From assembly GCA_006386115.1 (NCBI GenBank), contig VFIW01000047.1, positions 286,290-350,289 on the forward strand: a stretch of 64,000 nt of DNA. The letters run 5' to 3'. The notes beneath the pieces are model-generated. The model had not been told where the DNA came from and did no database searches. It saw only the letters and a program-made list of their open reading frames with translations. Every line of letters starts with the position of its first letter. The first letter of the stretch is position 1. This DNA is from Globisporangium splendens (Eukaryota > Oomycota > Peronosporomycetes > Pythiales > Pythiaceae). This document shows positions 22,344 through 32,789 of the stretch, piece after piece. A program made the position numbers and the translations under genes.

Positions 22344-25300
22344 ATGGCGAACGAGCACGCGCCGCACGCGTCGTCTTCCTCTCCTTCTTCGCCCTCGCCG
22401 GCGTTGCCCATGGCAGCGGTGCTCGTGCCGTCCGTGCGCGCGCAGTCGTCGTTGAAGCCGCCGCTGTCACCTGTCTCGAAGAACGAAAAGTCCCCCGCTT
22501 CGCCCTTCGATGGCACCGCAGACTCAATGACAGAGAGCCGCACGGCGAGCTTCATGGTCAACCGGTCCGTGGATCCACGCCGCGCGCAGTCGGCGACCGA
22601 GCTGCATCGCGAGCGCAGCGCCAGTGCCAATGACAGCAAGCCGCCGACGATGCTCGCAGCCATGGGACGATCCAGCAGCAATTTCCTCGCGATGAGCAGC
22701 CAGTTCTTCATGGGCGCGTTGGGAAAAGATGATGAGGATGACAGATCGCCCGTTGTGCCCGTAAATGTTGTGTATGAGACCCCAGGCTCGCTGTATATGG
22801 ATTTGTTCTCTCGCCCTGATGGCAAGGGAGCATACGTGAAATCGTTCCGACGACAACCTGATGGATCCATGGGCATTGCTGAAGCGAACGGCCGCATCCG
22901 CGTTAACGACGAGTTGTACGCGATTAACGGATTGGTGGTCACGGAGTTCTTGTTCTCGTCGATCATCCAGGCGGCGAAGACCGCGACATTCCCGTTGACA
23001 TTGACGTTCCACTGCCGCGCACTCCCGGAACAGCAGCAGCCTCAGCAAAAGCGGAAGAATTCGCTCCCGCCTGCGTCACCAGCAAAAGGAAGCACGTTCA
23101 CGAACGGGACCTCGTGGACCAACAAGATTGGGCAGATGATGGTCGAGTCGAGCATGAAGCGATCGACGTCGACGGAAAAAAAACTGGATCAGTCATCTGG
23201 CAGCACGACCAGTCCAGTGCATGCTTCCAGTACGGGAGACAGCACGCCGAGTGGACTGACGACTCCGGGAAAGCTGAAACAAGTCTGGGGCGAGTCGTCG
23301 ATCGCGCTGGACAAGATGAAGAACTCGGGCACCGACGGCATGAAGAACTTGCTGCGCATGATAGGCGGCAAAGCGCGTCCCGAGGAGGATCTCGACACCG
23401 TCAACATGTGGCTGGAGCAACTCTTGCTGCGCCCCGATATCAGTCACGCAGACGACAGCAACGGCACCGTCAACAGCCTCTACCACTCGACACCGATCGT
23501 CGCTGTGACAGCCGGAGGTCGCCTTATTGGCGTGAAGGACGAGGACGCGACCGAGTTTGCCGTGTCCTGGTACCGCAAGATGGCGGATGACGACCTAATC
23601 CATATCAAAGGCGCGAAATCCGGTCGCTATTTCCCATCCGTGGACGATGTGGGGACCAAGCTGTCTGCCCACGTGCAATCGCTTCGCTTCACGCAGCTCA
23701 GTAAAGTGGTCGAGTTCCCGCGGCAACTCACGATTGATCCTGCGGTCGGTGAGCTCGTAGATATCTTGCTCGAAGCTGGGGCAGGTTCGTTTTCCGCGAC
23801 TTTGGCGAGTAACGAGTTTGACAGTTTCCAAGTGAAGATCTCGTCCGAGCGTGTGGCGCTGGTGAAAATCTCGGAAGACGAGAACGAAGCCGGTGTGGTC
23901 GTGGATGCTGCGTACGATGCGCATCTACAAGTGCTGTTGGATCCGACTAACCAGCTGCGTTTCACGCTGAAAGCGAGGGAACTCGGGGGCTTTCTGGGGA
24001 ATCGTCATGGCGATACGTGCAGTATGAAGAAGAAAAGTCAATTCAATGAGCTCTCGTGTTTCTTTCTCGTGGCTCAAAATCCACAACATCGAGATATCCT
24101 GGCACTGCTGATTCGCAAGTTCCGAGCACGCGTGCTGCCGCACGAACAAGAAGAGCAGGCCCATCGTGACGAGATCAACTTGTTCATGGATCCCGCGTTT
24201 GCCTGCTCTTCGTTGAGCCGTCCAGAGACTAAAGCGGCATCGAATGCGCCGCATGCAACAGGAAGCCCTATTGGTGGAAGTGGTGGCAACCCTGGATTTG
24301 TGACCACTCCATCTGGCAATTCTACGGCTCGAAGTGCATTCACACCTCCACCCAACCAGAGCACGATCCCCACAGTACGAGGAAGACGTTCATCGAGTGA
24401 CGTGACGCAGAGCGTTAGTTCTCGGGTTGTCGATTTGTTTGGTCTTGATCAGGACGAAGACGAGTTGAAGAGTGGCTCACCGCAACTCCGCCAGCAAGTT
24501 GGTGAGAAGAATGGGACGTCAAGCGCCTTCCTCCAAAGCCGCATAACGTCGCAGGAGAAGACTATCGCGATGCTGCAAGAGAAACTGAGCTCTCTTTCTG
24601 TGCTGTTGAAGTCGATAGATCACGAAAAGAAGCAGATTCAGTCGTCACTAGAGGTGAAAGACAAGCGGATAGAGCTCCAGCAAATGAAGATCAAACAGCT
24701 CGAGAAGCTGACAGCTCAGTACAACTCACAGTCCCATGAGTTGCAAAGTTTGCGCGCGAAGCTGGACGACGAAGAGCAACTTCGTATTACTACGCAGAGA
24801 CAACTTGAAGCTGCAATCGCAGCAGCGGAGTCACCACAGCAGCAAAACCAGGAGACCCAAACAGACGATCCAAAAGAAAAAGACGCTATGAAGAAGGAAG
24901 GCTGGTTTGGGGAGGATATTGCCAGCCAACTCTCGCCTCGGTCGATCAATTTTGAGATGGATTATATGGCGCAAACTGTGGAGCGACTACAGCGACAGGT
25001 AGAAGATCAACAACGGGAGCTGACAGCGTTACAGGACCAGCATTTGGCGGTTGTGGCTGAGCGCAATGCATTCAAGTCAAAAACAAATGAACTGGGGAAG
25101 GAACTACGAAAGCTGGTGAACGCCACCCGATCGCTTGCCGATATTGAAAGCCAACTGGCTGAGCGAAGTCAGTTGGCGATGCAACTCGCAGTCTCGAAGG
25201 CTGAAGCCAAACGTGCGTCTGACGAGAGCAAGGAGTACAAGGACGCGCTCGAGTGCGTCATGAAGCAGCAAGGCATGGGCAACAAGGATAAGGACACGCA

Positions 25301-25577
25301 GCGTGTGCTGAGCCAGAACTTGGATTTGCAGCGAGTGGTGCGCCAGTTGACAGACTCGCTGAATGAGTCCAAGGAGCAAATGGCCGCAATGAAGAGCATC
25401 AACAGCGCGCTCATGGAGAAGCTTCAGCACTTGCAGCCAGACGCGCGAGGAAGCATTTTGTTCGAGTCGCCTATGAACTCGCCCAGCTCCGTGGCATCGG
25501 CTCGTATTAACCCTACGTTTTCTTCCGACGAAGAGGACGACGACGAGGACGAAGATGAAGAAGAGAAAGACCATTAA
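22344..25577 (+). CDS. PDZ-domain, AIR9-like and coiled-coil protein
   Basis: Single exon, 1077 residues from the ATG at 22344; an in-frame ATG at 22275 would add 23 residues. A Ser/Pro-rich N-terminus is followed by a PDZ-like domain (about 137-228; RIRVNDELYAINGLVV and the carboxylate-binding loop area). Next is a region (about 380-600) with AVSWYRK...GRYFPSVDDVGTKLSAHV and, at its end, FFLVAQNPQHRDILALLIRKFRARV. This resembles the A9/Ig-like repeats and C-terminus of the plant microtubule protein AIR9. About 715-1030 is heptad-rich coiled coil, and the tail is strongly acidic (DEEDDDEDEDEEEKDH). A cytoskeletal or scaffold role is likely; no exact orthologue is recognised. Confidence 0.75.
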   Translation: MANEHAPHASSSSPSSPSPALPMAAVLVPSVRAQSSLKPPLSPVSKNEKSPASPFDGTADSMTESRTASFMVNRSVDPRRAQSATELHRERSASANDSKPPTMLAAMGRSSSNFLAMSSQFFMGALGKDDEDDRSPVVPVNVVYETPGSLYMDLFSRPDGKGAYVKSFRRQPDGSMGIAEANGRIRVNDELYAINGLVVTEFLFSSIIQAAKTATFPLTLTFHCRALPEQQQPQQKRKNSLPPASPAKGSTFTNGTSWTNKIGQMMVESSMKRSTSTEKKLDQSSGSTTSPVHASSTGDSTPSGLTTPGKLKQVWGESSIALDKMKNSGTDGMKNLLRMIGGKARPEEDLDTVNMWLEQLLLRPDISHADDSNGTVNSLYHSTPIVAVTAGGRLIGVKDEDATEFAVSWYRKMADDDLIHIKGAKSGRYFPSVDDVGTKLSAHVQSLRFTQLSKVVEFPRQLTIDPAVGELVDILLEAGAGSFSATLASNEFDSFQVKISSERVALVKISEDENEAGVVVDAAYDAHLQVLLDPTNQLRFTLKARELGGFLGNRHGDTCSMKKKSQFNELSCFFLVAQNPQHRDILALLIRKFRARVLPHEQEEQAHRDEINLFMDPAFACSSLSRPETKAASNAPHATGSPIGGSGGNPGFVTTPSGNSTARSAFTPPPNQSTIPTVRGRRSSSDVTQSVSSRVVDLFGLDQDEDELKSGSPQLRQQVGEKNGTSSAFLQSRITSQEKTIAMLQEKLSSLSVLLKSIDHEKKQIQSSLEVKDKRIELQQMKIKQLEKLTAQYNSQSHELQSLRAKLDDEEQLRITTQRQLEAAIAAAESPQQQNQETQTDDPKEKDAMKKEGWFGEDIASQLSPRSINFEMDYMAQTVERLQRQVEDQQRELTALQDQHLAVVAERNAFKSKTNELGKELRKLVNATRSLADIESQLAERSQLAMQLAVSKAEAKRASDESKEYKDALECVMKQQGMGNKDKDTQRVLSQNLDLQRVVRQLTDSLNESKEQMAAMKSINSALMEKLQHLQPDARGSILFESPMNSPSSVASARINPTFSSDEEDDDEDEDEEEKDH

Positions 25578-26052
25578 TCTTTCTCTTTTTTTTTTTCTAG
25601 CTTTCCCTTTGGTGTCCTCATGCCACAGGGTACATCCCAGTCGTTCTCGTCCATTGCAAGTCTATTTAACAGCATTTTCTCCCTTGCGAACACTTTAACT
25701 TCAACAAGCGCAAATTATGTCTAAATCACGACTTCTGAGCTGCCTTGAGTTGAGACTAAGCACACCAGAGAGCAAGGCTATGGCCAAGCAAAAGCCTCTG
25801 GTAATCTCAAATAGCAGGATCCTGTTTGTCGATCCACATGTTCTTGAATTTGTCGACCCAAGTCTCGGCTTGGCATATTCATCGTTTACAAATAATGCTG
25901 CTCACCATATTGCCACACAACTACCGAAAATACACTGTCACAAAATATCCACACATCAACGTTAAAATTGTCGTCCAAACTCGACATTGTTTGCAGTCGC
26001 AACGCACAACGGCATTCCAGCTTCATGGCGTGACCAATCTCAGTGCGTGCAC
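25578..26052. other. Intergenic, nothing recognised
   Basis: The 3' flank of the coiled-coil gene, starting with a T-rich run at 25579-25600 that may serve in 3' end formation. Small ORFs show no motif. Confidence 0.5.
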
Positions 26053-26352
26053 TTACTTGGCGCAATTCATTGCACAACGCCTAGATCCCGGGCGTGATGT
26101 AAAAGCCGAAGGAGGTCGCCGAGTTGGCGGCGACGAAAGGTCCATGCATCGATGATCCCGAGCGTCGCGCTGGATCGGCGAGAAGCAAATCGAGCCAACA
26201 CGCATCAGTTGAGTCGCATTGCAGTGGCTCAAGCTCTTGCTAGTTCTTTTGATCGCGTCCATTAGGTCGTCTATCTGCTGATCCAAATCGATGTCGACAG
26301 TGAACGGGTTTGCCCCCACCACGCCCACCAGCATGCAGAGCAGCGCCACCAT
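26053..26352 (-). CDS. Candidate small secreted protein
   Basis: An ORF of 99 residues beginning MVALLCMLVGVVGANPFTVD, a good signal peptide with a likely cut after VVGA. The mature part has an acidic amphipathic stretch (DIDLDQQIDDLMDAIKRTSK) and several cysteines. No RXLR or elicitin pattern is present. The C-terminal third is basic and Pro/Arg-rich and less convincing; another frame in the same place reads HGPFVAANSATSFGFYITPG before a stop, so the true 3' end may lie in another frame after an intron or an indel. No homologue is recognised. Confidence 0.4.
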   Translation of the reverse strand: MVALLCMLVGVVGANPFTVDIDLDQQIDDLMDAIKRTSKSLSHCNATQLMRVGSICFSPIQRDARDHRCMDLSSPPTRRPPSAFTSRPGSRRCAMNCAK

Positions 26353-26718
26353 GTTCTCGAAAGGACCGAGACTTGGAGACTGAGGACTGAGGACTCTCTG
26401 TCTCGACTTCTACGTGCAAACTCTTTTCCACAAATTGAATTGTTGTCGCTTCCTTGCAAAGTCACAACCTGACAGGTTCGGATTCAATCACCTTGCAAGT
26501 CATGGATCTCATCATAATTGTATTGCAGTTCTTCTCAATCAATTGCTTCTCACTAAAATTGAAAGACTGAAACGAGTAGGGTAAATATTCGTAGGCTACA
26601 GTTCAGCCAACTGTTGAAGCAATCTTTTTCTGAGCAACATCAAGAAAATCTCGTCGGGCAAATACCATTTTCGAAGTGAACGCAGAACCAGCTTCTGTGT
26701 CCCTCCATACGCTCCATA

Positions 26719-27290
26719 ATGGCGAAGCTCAACAAGCTGCACGGCCTGGTCGCCAAGGTGAACGCGTCGCCACTGCCGCTGCCGGCGAAGCGCGCGGCGC
26801 TGTCGCTGCTCTTCAACTCGCAGGTGAAGCTCGCGTTCACGGCGGGCATCGAGATCCAGGAGCTCACGAACGCGCGCGCGCAGCTGCGGCTCAAGAACCG
26901 CTTGCGCGTGCAGAACCACATCGGCGGCGTGCACGCGTGCGGCATGGCGCTGCTCGCCGAGTCGGCAACGGGCGTCGTGTTCGGCATGAACGTGCCCGAC
27001 TCGTCCGTGCCGCTCATCAAGAGCATGCGCATCGAGTACAAGAAGCGCGCGCAGGGCGATCTGCAGGCCGTCGCGTCGCTCACGCCGCAGCAGGTATGCG
27101 TATATGTGTGTTTATATATCGCGCGCTGTGTATAGAATGACGAATATGGAGTATGTTGTGCTAGATTGAAGAGATCCTGAGCAAGGACAAGGGCGAAGTG
27201 CTCGTGGACGTCAAAGTGACGGACTCGACTGGCGCGTCCCCCATTGAGTGCGAGATGCTCTGGGCCTGGGTCAGCAAGCAGCGCAAGTGA
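26719..27290 (+). CDS. DUF4442/YiiD-type hotdog-fold (thioesterase-like) protein
   Basis: Exon 1 is 26719-27093 and exon 2 is 27165-27290, with donor GTATGC and acceptor CTAG; the product has 166 residues. It carries the DUF4442 hotdog pattern: a helix with HIGGVHACGMALLAESATGVV, then strands IKSMRIEYKKRAQG and VLVDVKVTDSTGASPIE, ending EMLWAWVSKQRK. Hotdog proteins of this type are presumed acyl-CoA or other thioesterases; the substrate is unknown. No targeting signal is obvious. Confidence 0.8.
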
Positions 27291-27461
27291 TGCCTGTGTA
27301 TGTGTATACCTATCAAGAGGCAGATAACTCGTGGCTTGAATAGCCCAAGCTTGCGTTAATTTTAGCCCCAGATGCAGTCACATGTCGTTGGTTTCTCTTC
27401 CGCAAGTCGCTCCAATTGCATGTAAAGTGCCACTCATCCATATTGCATTTCCGTACACGTC

Positions 27462-27986
27462 ATGCCTGTGAATCGTGAGCTGCCTGCAGGGATCGCCTCG
27501 CGCCGCGCCGAGTCCATGTCGATGGTCGTGAAGAAGCCGTCGGGACTGAACGTCGCGCAGTTCATCGCGCGTGAGGAGGAGCTCCACCAGGCGCGCAAGT
27601 ACGTGAGCGTGAACGAGGCGAACTCGAGCCGCTCGCGCTGGGAGGAGAAACAGAATCTGCGCACGGGCAGCGGCGCGCGCATGCAGCAGCAGAAGCAGTA
27701 AGTGGAATGCGAGAAATTGGTTTCGTTATGGTAGTAGTTTTGCTTATAATGAATGTGATTGTGTGTGTAGGCTGGAAGACGAAATGGAGCTCATGAACAA
27801 GGAAGTGCAGATCGTGCGGCACGAGCGGCTAAAGAAGTACTGCGGGACGTGCTACGAAGAGTACGTTTGATGCTACAAAATGATAGAGACGTTGCATTGT
27901 GTTGGTGGTTGACGCTGTTGTGTTGATGTAGATGGGATCAGGAGCTTCGTGCACGCGGTCTCGCTATCGTTCGCGACAGGGACTAA
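27462..27986 (+). CDS. CFAP141-like axonemal protein
   Basis: Three exons, 27462-27697, 27771-27860 and 27932-27986, with donors GTAAGT and GTACGT; the frame closes to 126 residues. The C-terminal half is helical and charged (LEDEMELMNKEVQIVRHERL, then YCGTCYEEWDQELRARGLAI). Its spacing of L, VR, L, E and EL...G.A matches CFAP141 (C1orf189), a small microtubule inner protein of motile cilia doublets. Oomycete zoospores have flagella, so an axonemal protein fits. The assignment rests on pattern memory of one short protein; an alternative is another small coiled-coil protein. The exon structure itself is well supported. Confidence 0.6.
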
Positions 27987-28143
27987 GCGCCATTAGCTCT
28001 CGCATCTACTGATAACACTGCGTCATCACAAAACGAACTCGGAAATTTGTCTTGCTTTCTTTGTTGTATTCACTTTTCCTGTGCTTTGAATTTGACGCCA
28101 AACACCGAATGATTCATAACCAAGCAGGTTAGCACACAACAAA

Positions 28144-30036
28144 CTATACTTCATTCGCTAACAAAGAACGCCGGTCGCTTGGCAGTAGCGCATCGTCGTC
28201 ACTGGTGGCCGTAGTCGAAGATACTGAGGATGCACCGCGTTTCTTCATTGTCGTTGGCGTGTCATCCCACGCATCATCGTCTGCTGCTGCTGTTTCTTCC
28301 ATGTCCATGTCCATTTCATCCGAAGGATAGAACAGCACGAGGTACAAAAGCAGTGCGACGTAAAAGAGCGCGATGGCAAACAGCACGATGAGCGTTGACG
28401 TCGACATGTCGTCGGGCAGGTTCTTCTGCAGGATGCGGTACACGAGCGCGTAGTTGACGCCGCAGAGCAGACACGTACCGAGCAGCAGCGCCGTCGCGAC
28501 GCACTTGGAGTTGACGAAGCTCCAGCCCATGATGCCTGCGTTTGACGTGAACGCGAGCAGCGGAATCAGCGCGAACGGGAGCTGTACACTCTGTAAAACA
28601 TTGAGGAGCTCGTTGAAGCGATCGCTCTTGAACTGCTGGTTCTGACTGATCACTGCGACGAGAACGGCTGGAATCAGTGCCACGCCACGCGTCAGTGCCA
28701 CCCGCTTCCACGCATCAATGCGGATGTCGAGAAAGCCCTCCATGACAAACTGGCCCGCGTACGTGCCCGTCATCGTCGACGCCTGGCCGGAGGCCAGCAG
28801 CCCGATAGCCCAGACCACCTTGGCGTACCCACCCAGCGCCTCGCGCACGGCTTCTCCAGCTTCGGCGAGCCCGATCTCTTGGCAGTACCCTGCCGTCGGG
28901 ATGCCATCGGCACCGCTTGGGTGCATCATTGACATTGCGTCGCTGTGGCCGTCCACATAGCAGGGCGTACAGCGGCCAGGGATCACAGCATCTCCTTCGA
29001 ATTTACAGACATCGCCCGAGAACGCGTCGTAGATCGGACTGCCCGAGATGAGCGCCGCGTACACGGGAACGCACGACGTCTGGATGTCTTTACCCGCGAT
29101 GCTCGAGACCGAACTCGTGCTCAGCAGCGCGCACTCAGAGCTGTAAAAGCTGCTCGCGAACACGCAGATGACGGCCAAATTGATAAGGAAGCTCACGAAA
29201 AGCGCAGCCGCAGCCTCGAGACTGAAGTAGTAGTTGGCTTCACGCACGGCTTTGATGTTCGCAGTGTCGATCTGGCGCGCCTGTACGAGCGCCGAGTGCA
29301 GGAAGATGTTGTGCGGCATGATGATCGAGCCAAGCGTCGCCACAGCCTGCATCACGTTCTGCTCCTTCATGCGCGGCTCGAACACACCCTTGAAGATCTC
29401 CAGCCCGCTCGGCGCGCTCACCGTGAAGTCCACAAAGAAGCACACGCACATCGTACTGATAACCACCATGAAAAACATCTCCAGGTACCGAGCGCTGTTG
29501 CCGCCTTTAGTATCTGCACGATGCAGCGCCAGGAACGTGAACGTGTCCAACCCCGTAAGCAGACACCCAACCCACAGCGGGAAATTGAACAGGATCTTAA
29601 ACGCGATGGCCGAGCCGAGCACTTCCTGGATATCGCTGCCGATAATCGCGAGCTCCGTCATGATCCACAGCGCTAACGACACGGACCGCGGGTACTCGGA
29701 GCGGCACAGCTGCGCCAGATGCTTCCCCGTGCACGCGCCTAATCGCGCCGCGAGTACCTGGTAGAACCCGCCGGCGAGCGTGCTCAGCAGCACCACGTAC
29801 AGCAGATCATAGCGCGTGTATGCGCCACTCTGCAGATCGGCTTCGAGGTTGCCCGGATCCAAGTACGCCATGCTCATGAGCCATCCGGGTCCAGTGTACG
29901 CCCAGAACTTGCCCCAGGAGAACGACACACTGCCGTTGTGACTGCTGGAGCTGCTGTCGCCGAGAAGCGGTGCAGCCAGCTGCTCGTACGGTGCCGTCGC
30001 GTCTTCGTCTTCTTCACGGTCTTCGTGCGGATGCAT
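28144..30036 (-). CDS. NRAMP (SLC11) divalent metal transporter
   Basis: An intronless ORF, 630 residues from ATG 30036 (MHPHEDREEDED); in-frame ATGs up to 30198 would add 54 residues that look less coding. The signature DPGN in TM1 (AYLDPGNLEAD) and MPHN in TM6 (GSIIMPHNIFLHS) bind Mn2+/Fe2+ in this family of proton-coupled importers. About eleven to twelve membrane segments are visible. A loop of some 90 residues (about 315-400) with several Cys and an abundance of Gly and Asp separates TM7 and TM8, longer than in the basic family model. The tail is acidic and carries no clear sorting motif. Plasma membrane or endolysosome location cannot be told. Confidence 0.92.
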   Translation of the reverse strand: MHPHEDREEDEDATAPYEQLAAPLLGDSSSSSHNGSVSFSWGKFWAYTGPGWLMSMAYLDPGNLEADLQSGAYTRYDLLYVVLLSTLAGGFYQVLAARLGACTGKHLAQLCRSEYPRSVSLALWIMTELAIIGSDIQEVLGSAIAFKILFNFPLWVGCLLTGLDTFTFLALHRADTKGGNSARYLEMFFMVVISTMCVCFFVDFTVSAPSGLEIFKGVFEPRMKEQNVMQAVATLGSIIMPHNIFLHSALVQARQIDTANIKAVREANYYFSLEAAAALFVSFLINLAVICVFASSFYSSECALLSTSSVSSIAGKDIQTSCVPVYAALISGSPIYDAFSGDVCKFEGDAVIPGRCTPCYVDGHSDAMSMMHPSGADGIPTAGYCQEIGLAEAGEAVREALGGYAKVVWAIGLLASGQASTMTGTYAGQFVMEGFLDIRIDAWKRVALTRGVALIPAVLVAVISQNQQFKSDRFNELLNVLQSVQLPFALIPLLAFTSNAGIMGWSFVNSKCVATALLLGTCLLCGVNYALVYRILQKNLPDDMSTSTLIVLFAIALFYVALLLYLVLFYPSDEMDMDMEETAAADDDAWDDTPTTMKKRGASSVSSTTATSDDDALLPSDRRSLLANEV

Positions 30037-30198
30037 CCGTTCGTCGTGTGGCAAATGCGCCAATGCGCCAAATTGAAGCAAAAGGCACGCGCCAAGCAAG
30101 GCACACGCCTCGGAGAGAATGTGGCATCCACCTACTTCAAGTGCATTGGGAAGTATACGCAAATGTGTATCTATCATCTTGATATTTGTATGATACAC

Positions 30199-30572
30199 TC
30201 GAAAGTTGATATTGCTAAAAGAAGTAAATGCTGTTTGGAATGAACAGAATGCACTTCAATCAAGTGACTGCTGGACCCTGTCAAACTCGATCGGTGCCCG
30301 AATTTAGTCTTGACATTAGGATCTTTTCGTCCTAGGTGATCCTTAAACTAGGATCGGAAGAATATTTCGGCACTCTCTCTCTCTCTCGCTCACATAGTGA
30401 AGAAGCTCCAATTTGAAGAAGCCGAAGAAGCCAAAGCGCCTCCGCTTTCTCTGTGTGTGTGTCCGTCCCAAGAGCCAAGAGAGAAGGAGAGAGTGTGTTC
30501 TGTGTTTAAAGCGCGCTTTTTGCTGTATAAGGTGGTGCGCATATCCAATCTTCCTAGTGCCAGTACAAAGCT
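30199..30572. other. Divergent promoter between NRAMP and sorting nexin
   Basis: It lies between two gene starts and should carry both promoters. It has a (CT)n run at about 30373-30389 and a partly inverted GATCCT/AGGATC motif around 30318-30355. No coding signal. Confidence 0.5.
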
Positions 30573-32463
30573 ATGGAGAATCGTAACGGGAAGTGGGTGA
30601 ACGTGGACTACACGAACCGCGTGCTCGATGAGAATTACGCCAACGCCCAGCAGCAGAACCACCAGCATGTGGACAGGATCGCGAATGGCGACGCAGGATA
30701 CGGCGCCGGCGGGTATCCCGATGACGACGACGCGCTCTTTTACGATGGGAACGAGCACGGATACGGATACGGCGCTTCCCATGATGACGACGGTGATAGA
30801 GATCATGGGAATGGCGTCGTAGTTGGTGTCGCTCATGAATCCTATGGGTCGAATTTGCTCGGCGCGCGCCAGCAGCTTCAACAGCAGAACCAGCAGCAGA
30901 GCGAACCGGAGTCGTCGATCCAGATCACGGTGAGCGAACCCGTGAAGCAGGGCGACGGCATGAACGCGTACATCTCGTACAAGATCAGTACAGACACGAA
31001 CCGCCCGCAGTTCACGAAGAGCTCGTTCTCGGTCATTCGCCGCTACAGCGATTTCATCTGGCTGCATGGCAACCTGTACGCGATGTATCCGGGCGTTGTC
31101 GTGCCGCCGCTGCCGGAGAAATTGCTCGTGGGTCGATTCTCGCCCGAATTTATCGAATCGCGGCGCCGCGCGTTGCAGTTGTTCCTCCACCGTTGCTGCA
31201 GCCACCCAGAGTTACAGCACAGTGCGCACCTGACGACCTTTTTGGAAGCGAGCGACGACGCACTGCAGCAGTTCAAAGCCGATCCGAAGAACAGCGTCGC
31301 GAAGGGCACACGCGGCTCGATCTTCCAGTGGATCGACGACACGGTCAATACGATCTCGACGAGTCTCGGCGCGATGAACACGTACTCGAACCTGGAAAAG
31401 ACGCCCGCGGACCACGAAGTCGACGAGATGATCGCGTACATTGACGGTCTCGAGCCGATCATGACGGGACTGCACAAGCACGCACACGGACTCACGAAGC
31501 GTGCCCGCGAGATCGCCGACGGTCTGTTCGAGTTTGGTGTGTCGTTCACATTGCTGGGCAAATCGGAGGAAAACCGGTCGCTTCAAGAAGGACTGAACCA
31601 TATTGGTCAATGCTCGGATCGCCTGTCGATCCTCGCTGCTGAGCATGCCGAGCGAGAGGCGCTGAACTTTGAAGAACCCATTTTCGACTACATCCGACTC
31701 GTTGGTGCCGTGAAGGCCGCTCTGCACAAACGCAACGAAGTGCGCGCGTCGTACAGCAACACTGTCGCGGACCTGGACGCCAAGTCGCTCGTGCTGAACA
31801 AGCTCTTGAAGCACGGCAGCTCAGCGGGCGAGAAGATCCAGGCTGCCGAAAGCGATGTCATGAAGGCGCAACAACGTGTCGAGGATGCGAAATTGGAGTA
31901 CGATATCGTCACGGAGCGCGTCATGAGAGAGGTACGAACTTTATTGTGCAGGGTGTTATTGGATGAAGCTAATATGTTTCTGTTTGTAATATGTGAAAAA
32001 TCTCATCAGGTGGAACGATTCCGACATGAAAAGCTCGCAGATTTCAAGCGCATCATCTTGGACTACATCCAAATGCAGATCGAGTACAGCAAGAAGGTAA
32101 CTGCATCGGACCACGCGTCATGCACGGACATAAAGGGGAGCTTTTTGCTTATCCATTGTGTTGCGAATGCTTTTCGGTTGGTTACAGGTCGAAGATGAGT
32201 GGAACAGCGTGATCCCACAGCTCGCGCAGATTCAAGTCGAAACGACCTCGCCATCCACGTCCACGAGCACAACGACGAACTCTCTGATCCAGGAGAATTA
32301 TATCAGTTCTGACGGCGGAGTCGCGAACAACATGGACTTGCTCTCGCTGAGCAACGAAGACCATGGGACTCCCCAGCTCAGTCTCTACCAACAGCGACTG
32401 CAACCACCTCGACCTGTGCGCCATCTCCAGCCGGGGCAAGCGAATCCAGACGTGTCCATTTAA
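30573..32463 (+). CDS. PX-BAR sorting nexin (SNX1/2-like)
   Basis: Three exons, 30573-31931, 32010-32096 and 32188-32463, all joined in phase 0 (donors GTACGA, GTAACT; acceptors CAG); 573 residues. After an Asp/Gln-rich N-terminus, the PX domain (about 110-240) shows the phosphoinositide-binding pattern RRYSDFIWLHGNL and PPLPEK with a following RRRALQLFL. The BAR-type helical region (about 270-490) follows, with YSNTVADLDAKS and DFKRIILDYIQMQIEY typical of SNX1/SNX2 in retromer-linked tubules on endosomes. The tail is Ser/Thr-rich. The protein acts in cargo recycling from endosomes and may use PI3P; partners in this genome are not visible here. Confidence 0.9.
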
Positions 32464-32789
32464 GTTTTCTCAGCAACAGAGAAGTGAGGATGAAGGAGAG
32501 AGTGAGGTGCCTGAAGTCCCATGTGGAAACCACACAAACACGACATACCGAACGCGCAATGCAGCGAGGTATTTTACTTTGAAAGTGATTTGATTATATT
32601 AGTGAGGAGACGTATTGTAGACCAACCAAACTCCAGCAAGAAGCACACACAACTAACGCCAAATAAAAAAGAAAATAAACACAAAAGACAGCTTTCACCA
32701 GACCTGAATGCAAAGATATATGTTGTTTTTTTACCTGCTCTCATTATGTTACGGCCATTGTTGTATGTCTCTATGAAGTGGAGATCTAA
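32464..32789. other. 3' intergenic between convergent genes
   Basis: It lies between the stops of the sorting nexin and the protease. It is AT-rich and has no coding signal. Confidence 0.5.

Noticed and set aside
21956..22966. 336-residue minus-strand ORF
   Set aside because: Overlaps the start of the PDZ/coiled-coil gene; no motif and no signal of its own.
28945..29676. 243-residue plus-strand ORF
   Set aside because: Complement of the NRAMP gene; Arg/His-rich without a domain.
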